This document shows, piece after piece, positions 10,593 to 21,239 of a DNA stretch of 64,000 nucleotides. Origin of the DNA: Leptodactylus fallax. Lineage: Eukaryota; Chordata; Amphibia; Anura; Leptodactylidae. Position 1 is the stretch's first letter. Every line of letters starts with the position of its first letter. The notes under the pieces are model-generated. The model had not been told where the DNA came from, searched no databases, and saw only the letters and a program-made list of their open reading frames with translations. Made by a program: the position numbers and the translations under genes. The stretch is taken from positions 7,641,501 to 7,705,500 of the forward strand of contig CAMRHE010000054.1 in assembly GCA_947044405.1 (NCBI GenBank). The letters run 5' to 3'.

Positions 10593-11308
10593 ACTAGGAC
10601 CGTTATACCAAGACTAAATACTGTCATGTCAGTTGCTGACCGCTATACCAGGACTAAATACTGTCACATCAGCCACTTACCGCTATAGCTGGACTAAATA
10701 CTGTCACTTCATCTGCTGACCGCTATACCAGGACTAAATACTGTCACGTCAGCCACTTACCGCTATAGCAGGACTAAATACTGTCACGTAATGCGCTGAC
10801 CGCTATAGCAGGACTAAATACTATCACGTCATCTGCTGACCGCTATAGCAGGACTAAATACTGTCACGTCACCCGCTGACCACTATAGCAGGGCTAAATA
10901 CTGTCATGTCACCTGCTGACTGCAATAGCAGGACTAAATACTGTCACGTCAGCCACTGACAGCTATGGCAGGACTAAATACTGTCACATCACCTGCTGAC
11001 CGCTATAGCAGGACTAAATACTGTCACATCACCTGCTGACCGCTATAGCAGGACTAAATACTGTCCCGTCACCCACTGACCACTGTAGCAGGGCTAAATA
11101 CTGTCACGTCACCCACTGACCACTGTAGCAGGGCTAAATACTGTCAAGTCAGCCTCTGACCGCTATAGCAGGACTAAATACTGTCACGTCACCTGCTGAC
11201 TGCTATAGCAGGACTAAATACTGTCACGTCACCTGTTGACCGCTATAGCAGGACTAAATACTGTCACGGCACCTGCTGATCGCTATAGCAGGACTAAATA
11301 CTGTCACC
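10593..11308 (+). repeat. 40-bp tandem repeat, about 18 copies
   Basis: The word GGACTAAATACTGTCACGTC recurs every 40 bp, joined by variable AxCTGCTGACCGCTATAGCA segments. Unit length is almost constant with point differences only (for example GACCACTGTAGCAGGGC variants in adjacent units near 11070-11130), indicating local unit duplication. It encodes nothing recognisable. Confidence 0.93.
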
Positions 11309-12260
11309 CCTCTGCCCTCATAGTATAATCCACAAACAGATATTTTTACTGTATAATTTTCCCCTTATAACTCCAACCAATTCACTACTATCAGAGTTAC
11401 TCTATTCCCCATATTGAGAACAAAACTACCCCCTTTTATTTGCAGATGCCCCATCATAACGCCACCCAGCAATTAACCTCTTCCTGCCCTGCACTGTAAC
11501 AGTAAGCAGCTTGTTCCTAGGAGACATGCACTACTCCTTCCAATGACATACACTGCACTTCTGCAGGTTCCTGGCTGGACAATGGTCCTGGAATACCAGG
11601 AGACTGATGCAGTCGAAGTGCATTACATAGGATGTGGTGGTTGGCGCTGCAGCATCACATGACCCTTTGTTAGTGGCCATTTTCAGGCTACCAAGGGTTG
11701 GTGTTTCACAATGAGTTTCAACAAGACAACTTGTAGAGATAAAATATTAGTAAACTGCCGACATGCCCGTAGTTAGTCTTCTGTACAGATTGCAGATACT
11801 TCCACATAGGTTGTGTCCGTTGTTGATATCCAATTGCAGGAAACCAGCAGAGGATTTTCCTTATCTGCTCCACAACAAACAAATGCTCAGAATGAACTGC
11901 AGTATAAGCGGACATGAGGCTGCGATGAGACATTCTGCACCTTAGGTCAAATTATGCTGCGGGAGTTATTTAGATCTCATCCATTTTGCTGCTACTGTAC
12001 AATGCCAAAAATAAGCCACCGACAAGTCCGAAGTGTCTAATCCTCTGCATGTACATCCTGTGTAGACTTACTTTAAAAGGGTCTTTCCTATAACCATAGC
12101 TTGTCATCTGTCCACAGAATTGGTGATATATGTCTGATCAGTGGCGGTCCTAGGACTGAGATCACCATCAATCACACACACAAATTCCCATGTTCTCCTG
12201 TTTCAATGGATTGGTGTTCATGCGCATTGCCGTTCCATTCAAAGTGTATGGGACAGATGA
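11309..12260. other. Unassigned sequence after the 40-bp array
   Basis: About 950 bp with no element ends, tandem structure or coding frame that I recognise. Confidence 0.45.
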
Positions 12261-12263
12261 CAA

Positions 12264-12700
12264 CATCACGATTTTTCCGACAGCGCTTTTCACAGAAAAA
12301 ACTTTCTGCTTCAATTATACCAATAGGAAAACCACTGGCGTTTCCGTAGGTATAATTAGCAAGCTGCCATTTCCAAAACGGTTTTGGAAATCGCAGTGTC
12401 TCCGCTGCGTGTATTTTCCGCTAAGTATGGATGGGAATCGCTGAATCCTATCCACTTTGTAGAGACTGTAAAGTGACCGTTTATGCCACGTGGGGCCTCG
12501 GCCTTAAGGCTGAGGCCCCACTTTATGGAAAAGCAGCTTTTTTTTTGTTGCAGATCTGGCTTCAGTCTTTTGAGCCAAAACCAAGAAAAAGCTGCTTTTC
12601 TGTAATGTGAAACACAGCGTTTATAGCTGCTGAAGAAATGAGCCAGCAAAGTGAATAAAATGTAATCATTTAATATCTTCCACAGCATGTTTATTTTAGC
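12264..12700. repeat. Two abutting frog-type MITE-like repeats
   Basis: The first runs from about 12264 (ATCACGATTTTTCCGACAGC) to 12506 (GTGGGGCCTCGGCCTTAA). The second starts there with the inverted word TTAAGGCTGAGGCCCCAC and continues to about 12690. The facing CTGAGGCC motifs form a palindrome near 12506. Neither has a demonstrable TSD, so the limits are approximate. Confidence 0.4.
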
Positions 12701-12878
12701 TGCAGAATTGCGAGTGTGATGATGAGAGGCCCTTATTTATGTATCTTACTCTGAAATGCATCATTCCTGATTCATATTAGTCTTACCTACTTCTAAGACT
12801 GTCATGTTTAAGCTGTGGAAGAGTGAAGAAATCAGGCGATACCTTTTAGAGGCTAACTGAGTATATTTATAAGTAAGC

Positions 12879-12906
12879 TTTCAGGAGTACTAGCTCCCTT
12901 CATCAG
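12879..12906 (-). ncRNA. Hammerhead-like core, left inverted flank of PLE
   Basis: Reading the minus strand: CTGATGA, then a stem of GGGAG/CTCCT closing the loop CTAGTA, then GAAA. This is the order of conserved boxes in hammerhead ribozymes (CUGANGA, stem II, GAAA). Minimal hammerheads are established components of PLE terminal regions. Stems I and III were not convincingly folded by eye, so activity is unproven. Confidence 0.55.
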
Positions 12907-13170
12907 ACATGGTGTGATACAATAACTGAAAATTCACAGATTTTTATACACATGGTCTTCAAAGCATTTTAGAGTCCTTAAAAAAAAGCCAAAACAAAAT
13001 GCAATCTAAGTAGAGAAGTTATTTACAACAGGTCAAAAAACAATCTGGAAAGTTGTGGTGCGTGACAGAGGGATCTGTTATCTGTTTGCTATCAGGAGGT
13101 GATTTGTGACCCTCACAGGTCATACATAGTGTGACATGAAGCTGGCATGAATATTAAGTCCAAATTGCAG

Positions 13171-13808
13171 AACCAGTAACGCAGCTCATACAATTCATCC
13201 TCAGCCACAACCATTTTACCTTTGGAGAGGATCTATATCTACAGCGAATGGGAACTTCAATGGGGACCAGATGTGCACTCCAATATGCAAATCTCTTTAT
13301 GGCAGAACTGGAAGGAGCATATTTATCAACATGCACCACCAAACCTATGATTTACCTTCGTTATATCGATGATATCCTTGTCATCTGGACTGCAGGTGAG
13401 GAGGCCCTACTTCAATTCCATAATGACTTCAATGACTTTCACCTTACCATCAACCTTAAACTTAGCTATTCAGGGAGTGAAATTCACTTTCTGGATACCA
13501 CAATATACATTAAAGACCACCGGCTACTCACATCGATATACCACAAACCCACAGACAGAACGGCCTACCTGAGAAACGACAGCTTCCACCCCAAGCACAC
13601 AAGACAATCTATCATCTACAGCCAGGCTATACGATACAATCGTATTTGCTCCGACAAAACAGACCTGGACAAGCACCTCCTGGATCTGAGGACGAAATTT
13701 CTCAGATTGGGATACAAACCAAAAGTAACAGACAACCAATTAAACAAAGCGGCAGCCATTAACAGAGACAGTCTGCTCACATATAAAGAGACCCAGAATG
13801 AAGCCTGA
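13171..13808 (+). pseudogene. PLE reverse transcriptase, C-terminal half
   Basis: The open frame contains RT motif B (MGTSMGTRCALQYANLFM) and the catalytic box LRYIDDILVIW, followed by the PLE-typical thumb region (HFLDTTIY, IYHKPTDRTAYL). Everything upstream of motif B is missing because the frame begins at the junction with the inverted flank (13170/13171). The frame ends at a TGA at 13806-13808 after NEA, and the downstream GIY-YIG region resumes in the same frame immediately after it, so this one stop is the only break between the domains. Confidence 0.9.
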
Positions 13809-14399
13809 GTGCCCCTAGTTGTCACCTACAACCCACAGCTGGAGATCCTACGAAGGATTGCCAAGGAGCTCCAACCTGTTCTACATAGGGACAACAGACT
13901 CAAGGACATATTTCCAGTCCCCCCTCTCCTTTCCTTTCGACAACCACCAAACCTGAGGCGTATTATCGTCCGGAGTGCCCTGAAGGCCCCAACTGAAAAT
14001 GGCACCTCACCTTGCCTACACAAAAGGTGCATGACCTGCAAGCACATCCACACCGCTGACAGTGTACCTATCCCACAGTCACAACAGGTGCACAGAATTA
14101 GGGGGACATTCTCCTGCAGGTCTTCCAATGTGGTGTACCTCATAATGTGTGTGCAATGTCCCACCACAGGCCTCTATGTGGGGGAAACAGGGCAGAGACT
14201 CAGTCAACGAATGAACTCACATAGATCCAGCATCAATAACAACAGAACCGATCTCCCAGTGGCCGCACATTTCTCCGGAAAAAAACACTCTATTGAAGAT
14301 TTGCGGGTTTTAATGGGACATTTTAAGACGCAGGAAAAAAAGGAAAGAATCAGAATACAAGTTTATGGAAAAATTTCAAACTCTGCAATTTGGACTTAA
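13809..14399 (+). pseudogene. PLE GIY-YIG endonuclease domain
   Basis: Continues the RT frame after one TGA. It starts PLVVTYNPQLE, has a cysteine-rich linker (PCLHKRCMTCKHI) and then the nuclease core: VVYLIMCVQC followed by GLYVGETGQRLSQRMNSHR, with the GIY-YIG pattern appearing as VVYL and LYVG. In PLEs this domain nicks target DNA to prime reverse transcription. The frame stays open to SNSAIWT, and its end lies inside the right inverted flank. The copy is inactive because the RT is truncated. Confidence 0.9.
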
Positions 14400-14646
14400 T
14401 ATTCATGCCAGCTTCATGTCACACTATGTATGACCTGTGAGGGTCACAAATCACCTCCTGATAGCAAACAGATAACAGATCCCTCTGTCACGCACCACAG
14501 CTTTCCAGATTGTTTTTTGACCTGTTGTAAATAACTTCTCTACTTAGATTGCATTTTGTTTTGGCTTTTTTTTAAGGACTCTAAAATGCTTTGAAGACCA
14601 TGTGTATAAAAATCTGTGAATTTTCAGTTATTGTATCACACCATGT

Positions 14647-14674
14647 CTGATGAAGGGAGCTAGTACTCCTGAAA
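14647..14674 (+). ncRNA. Hammerhead-like core, right flank of PLE
   Basis: The identical motif in the 3' flank: CTGATGA at 14647-14653, stem-loop GGGAGCTAGTACTCCT, GAAA at 14671-14674. Its presence in both inverted flanks follows from their duplication. The core residues are unmutated; the cleavage site and outer stems remain uncertain. Confidence 0.55.
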
Positions 14675-14826
14675 GCTTACTTATAAATATACTCAGTTAG
14701 CCTCTAAAAGGTATCGCCTGATTTCTTCACTCTTCCACTACTCTGAATGGCTAACATGGTACAACATTATACTACTATGTTTAAGCTGTGTTTACATTGG
14801 TGGTCAATTTGCTTCAGTGGTTTTAT

Positions 14827-15432
14827 GTGCATACCATGGGAGAGAGCCTTCCTGGTCAGCCAGTTTATTACCCCTGGACAGCAGATGTCCAATGGGGGAG
14901 AGAGAGCTAGTGACCCTCAGCTCAAGCCCAGACACACATCTTTCCCTAGCTAGGAAAACATCCCACTTTTCTCAGATCCTGCAGTGTGTGGAGAGGAGGG
15001 GGGGGGGAGGTGTGGCTGGACACTAGGTTTATACTGCAAGGACGGGCAAGATCCTTTGGCTCTCAGCCTGGAGGCAGCTAGAGGTTAGCTGCTCTGTAAC
15101 TTGCTTAAGGAAGTGCCCTGAGGCCCAACACATGGAGGCCCGGAGAAACTAACTACAAACTTGTGTCGGAATTTTTCTACCTTTTATTTACTATTTTATT
15201 TTCTGTATTGTATTGTGCTTTTACCTGTATCTACTTGATTATTCATTGATTTGTATTTCTGTATATGATACTGCTTAGTACCAACCCACCTGGGTTAATA
15301 AATATATAAAATTTATAAAGCTCATTTCATATTATCCTATGAACCCGGTCCCCTCACGGTGTGTGAGTGGGAGGTAAAGAAGGTTGGTTGCAAGTGTGCC
15401 AAGCGGCTTGGCAAGGCGAAATCCTTCACAGT
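14827..15432 (+). repeat. LTR-like fragment related to the solo LTRs at 31.1 and 39.8 kb
   Basis: Contains the same core as the two complete solo LTRs: CxGACCCAxxTxGGGTTAAT followed by AATATATAAAATTTA, with a polyadenylation signal AATAAA at 15297-15302, and the downstream GAACCCGG block. Its ends are less clear: it seems to start near GCATACCATGGGAG and end near CCTTCACA, but I could not match a TSD. Confidence 0.5.
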
Positions 15433-15449
15433 GAGCATTTCCACATATA

Positions 15450-16913
15450 CAGTGCCTTGCGAAAGTATTCGGCCCCCTTGAACTTTTCAAACTTTTGCCA
15501 CATTTCAGGCTTCAAAGATAAGGATATAAAATTTTAATTTTTTGGTGAAGAATCAACAAGTGGGACACAATTCTGAAGTGGAACGAAATTTATTGGTTAT
15601 TTTGAACTTTTGTAAAAAATAAAAAACTGAAAAGTGGGGCGTGCAATATTATTCGGCCCCTTTACTTTCAGTGCAGCAAACTCACTCCAGAAGTTCAGTG
15701 AGGATCTCTGAATGATCCAATGTTGTCCTAAATGACTGATGATGATGATAAATATACTCCACCTGTGTGTAATCAAGTCTCCGTATAAATGCACCTGCTC
15801 TATGATAGTCTCAGGGTTCTGTTTAAAGCGCAGAGAGCATCATAAAGACCAAGGAACACACCAGGCAGGTCCGTGATACTGTTGTGGAGAAGTTTAAAGC
15901 CGGATTTGAATACAAAAAGATTTCCCAAACTTTAAACATCCCAAGCAATCATATAGAAATGGAAGGAGTATCAGGCCACTGCAAATCTACCAAGACCCGG
16001 CCGTCCCTCTAAACTTTCATCTCAAACAAGGAGAAGACTGATCAGAGATGCAGCCAAGAGGCCCATGATCACTCTGGATGAACTGCAGAGATCTACAGCT
16101 GAGGTGGGAGAGTCTGTCCATAGGACAACAATCAGTTGTACAAGAAGAAAGCCATTTCTCAAAGATATCCATAAAAAGTCTCGTTTAAAGTTTGCCACAA
16201 GCCACCTGGGAGACACACCAAACATGTGGAAGAAGGTGCTCTGGTCAGATGAAACCAAAATCGAACTTTTTGGCCACAATGCAAAACAATATGTTTGGCG
16301 TAAAAGCAACACAGCTCATCACCCTGAACACAACATCCCCACTGTCAAACATGGTGGTGGCAGCATCATGGTTTGGGCCTGCTTTTCTTCAGCAGGGACA
16401 GGGAAGATGGTTAAAATTGATGGGAAGATGGATGGAGCCAAATACAGGACCAATGTATTCAGGTGTTAGAATGGCCAAGTCAAAGTCCAGACCTGAATCT
16501 AATCGAGAATCTGTGGAAAGAGCTGAAGACTACTGTTCACAAACACTCTCCATCCAACCTCACTGAGCTTGAGCTGTTTTCCAAGGAAGAATGGGCAAGA
16601 ATTTCAGTCTCTCGATGTGCAAAACTGATAGAGACATACCCCAAGCGACTTGCAGCTGTAATCGCAGCAAAAGGTGGCGCTACAAAGTATTAACTTAAGG
16701 GGGCCAAATAATTTGGCACACCCCACTTTTCAGTTTTTTATTTTTTATAAAAGTTTAAAATATCCAATAAATTTCGTTCCACTTCATGATTGTGTCCCAC
16801 TTGTTGTTGATCCTTCACCAAAAAATTAAAATTTTATATCCTTATGTTTGAAGCCTGAAATGTGGCAAAAGGTTGAAAAGTTCAAGGGGGGCGAATACTT
16901 TCGCAAGGCACTG
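15450..16913 (+). mobile_element. Tc1/mariner element (CAGTGCCTTGCG family), deleted
   Basis: Flanked by TA (15448-15449, 16914-16915). Long inverted ends start CAGTGCCTTGCGAAAGTATT on both sides and repeat inner blocks (TTTGCCACATTTCAGGCTTC) for about 200 bp, the long-TIR layout seen in many vertebrate Tc1 families. It is 1464 bp, shorter than autonomous copies, because part of the transposase gene is missing. Confidence 0.92.
15830..16693 (+). pseudogene. Tc1 transposase remnant lacking the second catalytic Asp
   Basis: The central part is readable from 16065: paired-domain end, then [13 protein letters not shown] with the first catalytic Asp and [14 protein letters not shown]. At about 16455 the sequence jumps from the residues around GAKYRTNV directly into [18 protein letters not shown] in a shifted frame (16463-16693), so the block with the second catalytic Asp is deleted. 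The catalytic Glu and C-terminus (AAKGGATKY) remain. The N-terminal region upstream of 16065 is also broken. Not functional. Confidence 0.88.
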
Positions 16914-17052
16914 TATTTAATAGGGGAAGAAAGTGCAGAGTAAAATGCATCAAAAGCTCAATAAAAAACGCTGGGGAAAAAACAATGTGTTTTTGCTGCT
17001 TTTTTTATCCAGTGTTTTTTAGCTGCATTTTCCTGTGTTGGGCTTAATCTTC

Positions 17053-17620
17053 AAAGGGGTTGTCCAGGAATTACAGTGTTCTGCAAGGAGGCCGGGGAAG
17101 GTGAATCCACACTCCCTAAGGTGAATCCCTTAGTTATGTATCTTTCTCTGAAATGCATCATTCCTGATTCATATTAGTCTTACCAACTTCTAGGACTGTC
17201 GTGTTTAAGCTGTGTTTACAATTGTGGTCAATTTACTTCAGTGGTTTTATTGGATTTTATTGGATTCCCTGGTCCTCCCACCCCCGTCCAGTCCAGCAGC
17301 ACAATGATACTTGTTCCAGCGGTAGTCCTCGCCACACGCAACCGCTGAGGCCAATCAGCGACCTCAGCAGCCTAAGGAAAAGAACCGCAATGTCACTCTC
17401 ATAAGTCACCTGTGATGTCCCAATTCCTTTCCTTAGGCCACTGATTGGCCTCAGCAGTCACGTGCGGTGAGGACTTCTGCCAGAACAAGATCCTGGATGC
17501 TGCTAGACCGGACAGCCGTGGGAGACACCAGAGCACCAGGGACAGGTGAGTATGGGTTTTCTTATTTTTCACCTTCACTGACCTCCTTGCAGAAAACTAA
17601 TTCCTGGACAAACCCTTTAA
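17053..17620. mobile_element. AAAGGGGTTGTCCAGG inverted-repeat element
   Basis: Left end CAAAGGGGTTGTCCAGGAAT and right end ATTCCTGGACAAACCCTTTA are inverted copies, as are the subterminal GGCCGGGGAAGGTGAA and TTCACCTTCACTGACCTCC. The interior has palindromic CCTTAGGCxACTGATTGGCC blocks. Related units are at 18134, 19629, 22157 and 23722. Non-coding; superfamily not determined because no TSD is clear. Confidence 0.6.
17142..17250 (+). repeat. Paralogous empty site for the 12.8-kb PLE
   Basis: This ~109-bp block matches 12735-12817 followed directly by 14791-14824, with no PLE in between. It contains CATCATTCCTGATTCATATT, one copy of the target word (GTGTTTAAGCTGTG) and CTTCAGTGGTTTTAT. It is a dispersed repeat of unknown class that shows the pre-insertion state. 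Confidence 0.85.
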
Positions 17621-18133
17621 CATCTCAATATCCTGAAGATATAGCACACTATAAAATACAATACTAGTATGCATAATGGTACACAGGTACATACGAAAAC
17701 ACAGATAGACTTTCATATACAATATATACACACACATACCAGTCTACAAACATACAGTACTCACACAGTATGTAAGACACATACTGTAGACAAATATTCA
17801 TATATATACACAGTGTCGGACTGGGATGTCTAGGGCCCATCAGTGGAATTGTTTCTAGGGGCCCACCACCAGGACCACTGCGAGACAGCGGTACAGGTAA
17901 TAGCATGTTGGGAGCTATGCTGCTCACCCGCCATATGTTGTACACCACTGCACTACCTAAACCCACCGCTACACTCTGTATGGCAAGCAAGCTATGTGGC
18001 TGCTAAAATTGTTACCATTACTTATAGCCACACTGTCGTGGAAAAGCTAATATGCAGAGGTCCTGGCTGTCGGACCCCTGCAGGTGTAATCCTAAGGACA
18101 GGCCATCAATATTAGAAAGATGGATAAACCCTT
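17621..18133. other. Unassigned, with one hAT-like end fragment
   Basis: Mostly simple AT-rich sequence. At 17813 there is CAGTGTCGGACTGGGATG followed by GGGGCCCACC, typical of a hAT MITE left end, but no matching right end is present. Nothing coding. Confidence 0.45.
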
Positions 18134-19630
18134 TAAAGAGCTTGTCCATGAATTGGAGTAATCTATGTGACGGGCATGAGGTGTAAAATAAAAAAAATAA
18201 ATAAAAAAGCATACTCACCTGTCCCTGGTGCTCCGTTGTCCGCTGCCAGTATCCATTCAGTTTTATGCCGGCGTCTTTTTGCTGGGAGTCCTGCACCTCA
18301 TGTGACCGCTAAGACGAATTACCGTATTTTTCGGACTATAAGACGCACTTTTTTTCCCCCCAAATTTGGGAGGAAAATGGGGGGTGCGTCTTATCGTCCA
18401 AAAGTGGGTGTTGGGGAAAGGGGAGGGGGTTTCGGAGGAGTAGGATCGCAGCATAGTCCACTCCTGCCGCCTCCGGCTTCCTGCAGCGGGGCTTCCTCCA
18501 GTGGCAGGAATAGGGTGATGTGCGGGCCCTGGGATCAGAGGAGTGGGTGTCAATGAACCCATCCTGGCATTTGCCATGCTATTACGGCAGATTCCGGGTC
18601 TGTAAAGATGATGACGGCCGCTCTGCTGCGGATCGGTCGCCATAGCTACCGGTTCTCACGCTGTAATGTACAGCGCAGACCCAGATCTAATGCCCGCAAT
18701 CAGGCTCCAGTCTGTTCGTGAGCATTACTACTTTAAAGTCCCCCCTAAAGTAAAAAAGTAGCCCCCCGGGGCCGGTCCCCACCAGCCCTGTACCTTTGAA
18801 GTCTCCCGCGTTGCGAGATCGCAGGAGCCGTCCTTATGAAGGCTCCCAGACTTGTCATAGTAATATTACTATTGCGGCTGGTCTATGACCAGCCGCAATA
18901 ATAATGTGCAGAATCTCCCATAGACTGCAATACACTTGTATTGCAGTCTATAGGACTTGCTATCAAATGATTGCAGGTTCAAGCCCCCCTAGGGGGGGGG
19001 GTAATAAAATAGTAAAAAAATAATAATATCTATATAAAAAAAATAAATGAATAAAAGTTCTAAATCACCCCCTTTCCCTAGAATACATATAAAAGTAGAA
19101 AATTACTGTGAAACACATACACATTAGGTATCCCTGTGTCCGAAAACGCCCAGTCTACAAACTTAAAAAATATTTTTCCTGTACGGAGAACGTCGTAGCG
19201 GGAAAAAAAAAAATCGAAAGTGCCGAACTGCTGTTTTTTTCACTGTTTCACCTTTGATTTGAATAAAAAGTGATCAAAGCAATAGGCATTCCCCAAAATG
19301 GTATAACTAAAAAAATCATCTGGCTCCGCAAAAAAAGTTGCCCTATGCCTCCCCATACAGTGGCAGGGCGACCTGTCAATGTGGCCTTGCTGCTGTTGCA
19401 AAACTACAACTCCCATATATTAAATATTTTACCATTTTTGCTTCAGAATTTTTTTCCCCATTTTCCTCCTCTAAAACCTAGGTGCGTCTTATGGTCCGGT
19501 GCGTCTTATAGTCCGAAAAATACGGTAGTTACTGGTGGGGGACAGGTGATTATACTTTTTTTTTTTTTTTAAATTTTACACCTTCCTGGCTGCCACAGGG
19601 CTCGTTCCAATTTATGGACAACCTCTTTAA
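18134..19630. mobile_element. Second AAAGGGGTTGTCC-type element with nested transposon
   Basis: Its left arm (TTAAAGAGCTTGTCCATGAA) and right arm (AATTTATGGACAACCTCTTT) are inverted copies, and GGTGTAAAAT/ATTTTACACC also pair. The centre is occupied by a separate element at 18322-19525. It directly abuts a third unit beginning at 19629 (AAAGGGGTTGTCTGGGCC), for which no right end is visible. Confidence 0.55.
18322..19525. mobile_element. DNA transposon with CCGTATTTTTCGGACTATAA ends
   Basis: Left end CCGTATTTTTCGGACTATAA then GACGCAC; right end GTGCGTC then TTATAGTCCGAAAAATACGG: a perfect terminal inverted repeat of about 27 bp. A flanking TA (18320-18321, 19526-19527) may be the TSD. The 1.2-kb interior has no transposase frame. 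These ends occur widely in fish and frogs; I do not assign a superfamily with certainty. Confidence 0.75.
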
Positions 19631-20103
19631 AGGGGTTGTCTGGGCCTAATTTTTTTATGGCCACTTCACTGGTCCTCCTTATAGTAGTGTTTGGTCATTA
19701 CTTACCTGTCTGCTCCCTGGTCCCGCTCTGTCTCCCTGCTGCAGGTGCACTGTTGTGACGTCATGAGCAGGAAGAAGCAGGAGGTGAAGGAGAACAGACA
19801 GGGGTAAGTATTGGTAGTTAGCTTATAGGCCACAGGCTCAATGTGGCCTATGGCCTACAAGTCGGGGAGTGGTAGATCAGGAATCCTGTTGCTTCCTCCT
19901 CTACCAGTAGCAGAACCAGGTTGGCGGCGCCACTTCTCCCCCGGTTCTGCGATCAGGTTTTAACAATCGGATCGGAAGAACCGGTGAAAACCTGCTGCCT
20001 CTTCAGTAGAGGTGCAGCTAGGGGTTCAGCACAGGGGAGGCAAACACACTCAAGTCGGCCCCCTGCTTAGGTATACTGATATTATCACTATGCGGTGAAC
20101 GTA

Positions 20104-21213
20104 CAGTGGGGAAACAAAGTATTTAGTCAGCCACCAATTGTGCAAGTTCTCCCACTTAAAAAGATGAGAGAGGCCTGTAATTGATCTCACCCCGTGGGGT
20201 CAAAATGATTACAAGAACGGTGAGCAAAAATTCCAGAACCACAGGGGGGGACCTAGTGAAAGCTGGGACAAAGGCTACCGTCAGTAACACACTACGCCGC
20301 CAGGGACTCAGATCCTGCAGTGCTAGATGTGTCCCCCTGCTTAAGCCAGTACATATCCGGGGCCCGTCTGAAGTTTGCTAGAGAGCATTTGGATGTTCCA
20401 GAAGAGTATTGGGAGAATGTCATATGGTCAGATAAAACCAAAGTAGAACTGTTTGGTAGAAACACAACTCGTTGTTTTTAGAGGAGTGTGAATTCTGAGT
20501 TGCATCCAAAGAACACCATACTTACTGTGAAGCATGGGGTGGCAACATCATGCTTTGGGGCTGTTTCTCTACAAATGGACCAGGACGACTGATCCGTGTA
20601 CATGAAAGAATGAATGGGGCCATGTATCGTGAGATTTTGAGTGCAAACCTCCTTCCATCAGCAAGGGCATTGAAGATGAAACGCGGCTGGGTCTTTCAGC
20701 ATGACAATGATCTCAAGCACACCGCCACGGCAACGAAGGAGTGGCTTCGTAAGAAGCATTTCAAGGTCCTGGAGTGGCCTAGCCAGTCTCCAGATCTCAA
20801 CCCCAAAGAAAACCTTTGGAGGGAGTTGAAAGTCCGTGTGGCCCAGCGACAGACCCAAAACATCACTGCTCTAGAGGAGATCTGCATGGAGGAATTGGCC
20901 AACATACCAGCAACAGTGTGTGCCAACCTTGTGAAGACTTATAGAAAACGTTTGACCTCTGTCATTGCCAACAAAGGATATATAACAAAGTATTGAGATG
21001 AACTTTTGTTATTGACCAAATACTTATTTTCCACCATAATTTGCAAATAAATTCTTAAAAAATCAGACAATGTGATTTTCTGGATTTGTTTTTTCATTTT
21101 GTCTCTCATAGTTGAGGTCTACCTATGATGTCAATTACAGGCCTCTCTCATCTTTTTAAGTGGGAGAACTTGCACAATTGGTGGCTGAATAAATACTTTT
21201 TTCCCCTCTGTGT
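20104..21213 (+). mobile_element. Tc1/mariner element (CAGTGGGGA family), internally deleted
   Basis: Left end after TA at 20102-20103 reads CAGTGGGGAAACAAAGTATT. The right end mirrors it but its last bases (TTCCCCTCTGTGTA) are slightly altered, so the right limit is uncertain by a few bases. A fuller copy is at 50241-51843. Compared with it, this copy lacks about 480 bp: the junction at AATTGATCTCACCCCG joins the 5' TIR region to mid-N-terminus at a short shared GAT. A smaller deletion lies at CTAGTGAAAGCTGGG. Confidence 0.88.
20186..20995 (+). pseudogene. Deleted Tc1 transposase
   Basis: Lacks the initiator and first DNA-binding helices. It keeps the first Asp region (altered to VIWSDKTKVELFG near 20420, so the following Glu is Lys), with a stop in the following segment. 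An open part from 20550 includes [16 protein letters not shown] (second Asp), [11 protein letters not shown] (Glu retained, adjacent residue changed) and the C-terminus ANKGYITKY. Multiple lesions make it non-functional. Confidence 0.85.
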
Positions 21214-21239
21214 AGTGGTATATAGCGGCTGTACACATG

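Larger units (their letters stand above)
12818..14776 (+). mobile_element. Penelope-like element with 353-bp inverted flanks
   Basis: A 14-bp duplication ATGTTTAAGCTGTG (12804-12817 and 14777-14790) brackets the insertion. Inside, 12818-13170 is the near-exact reverse complement of 14383-14735, which comprises the 3' UTR and the last codons of the element. Between them lies a 5'-truncated PLE polyprotein (RT then GIY-YIG). The 3' tail reads ACTCTGAATGGCTAACATGG. A second copy of the target sequence without the insertion (17142-17250) confirms both boundaries. An inverted 5' segment joined to a truncated body is a recurrent outcome for PLE insertions. Confidence 0.9.

Noticed and set aside
10593..11308. 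Possible CRISPR-like array
   Set aside because: The units are contiguous tandem repeats with no unique spacers, and the context is vertebrate.
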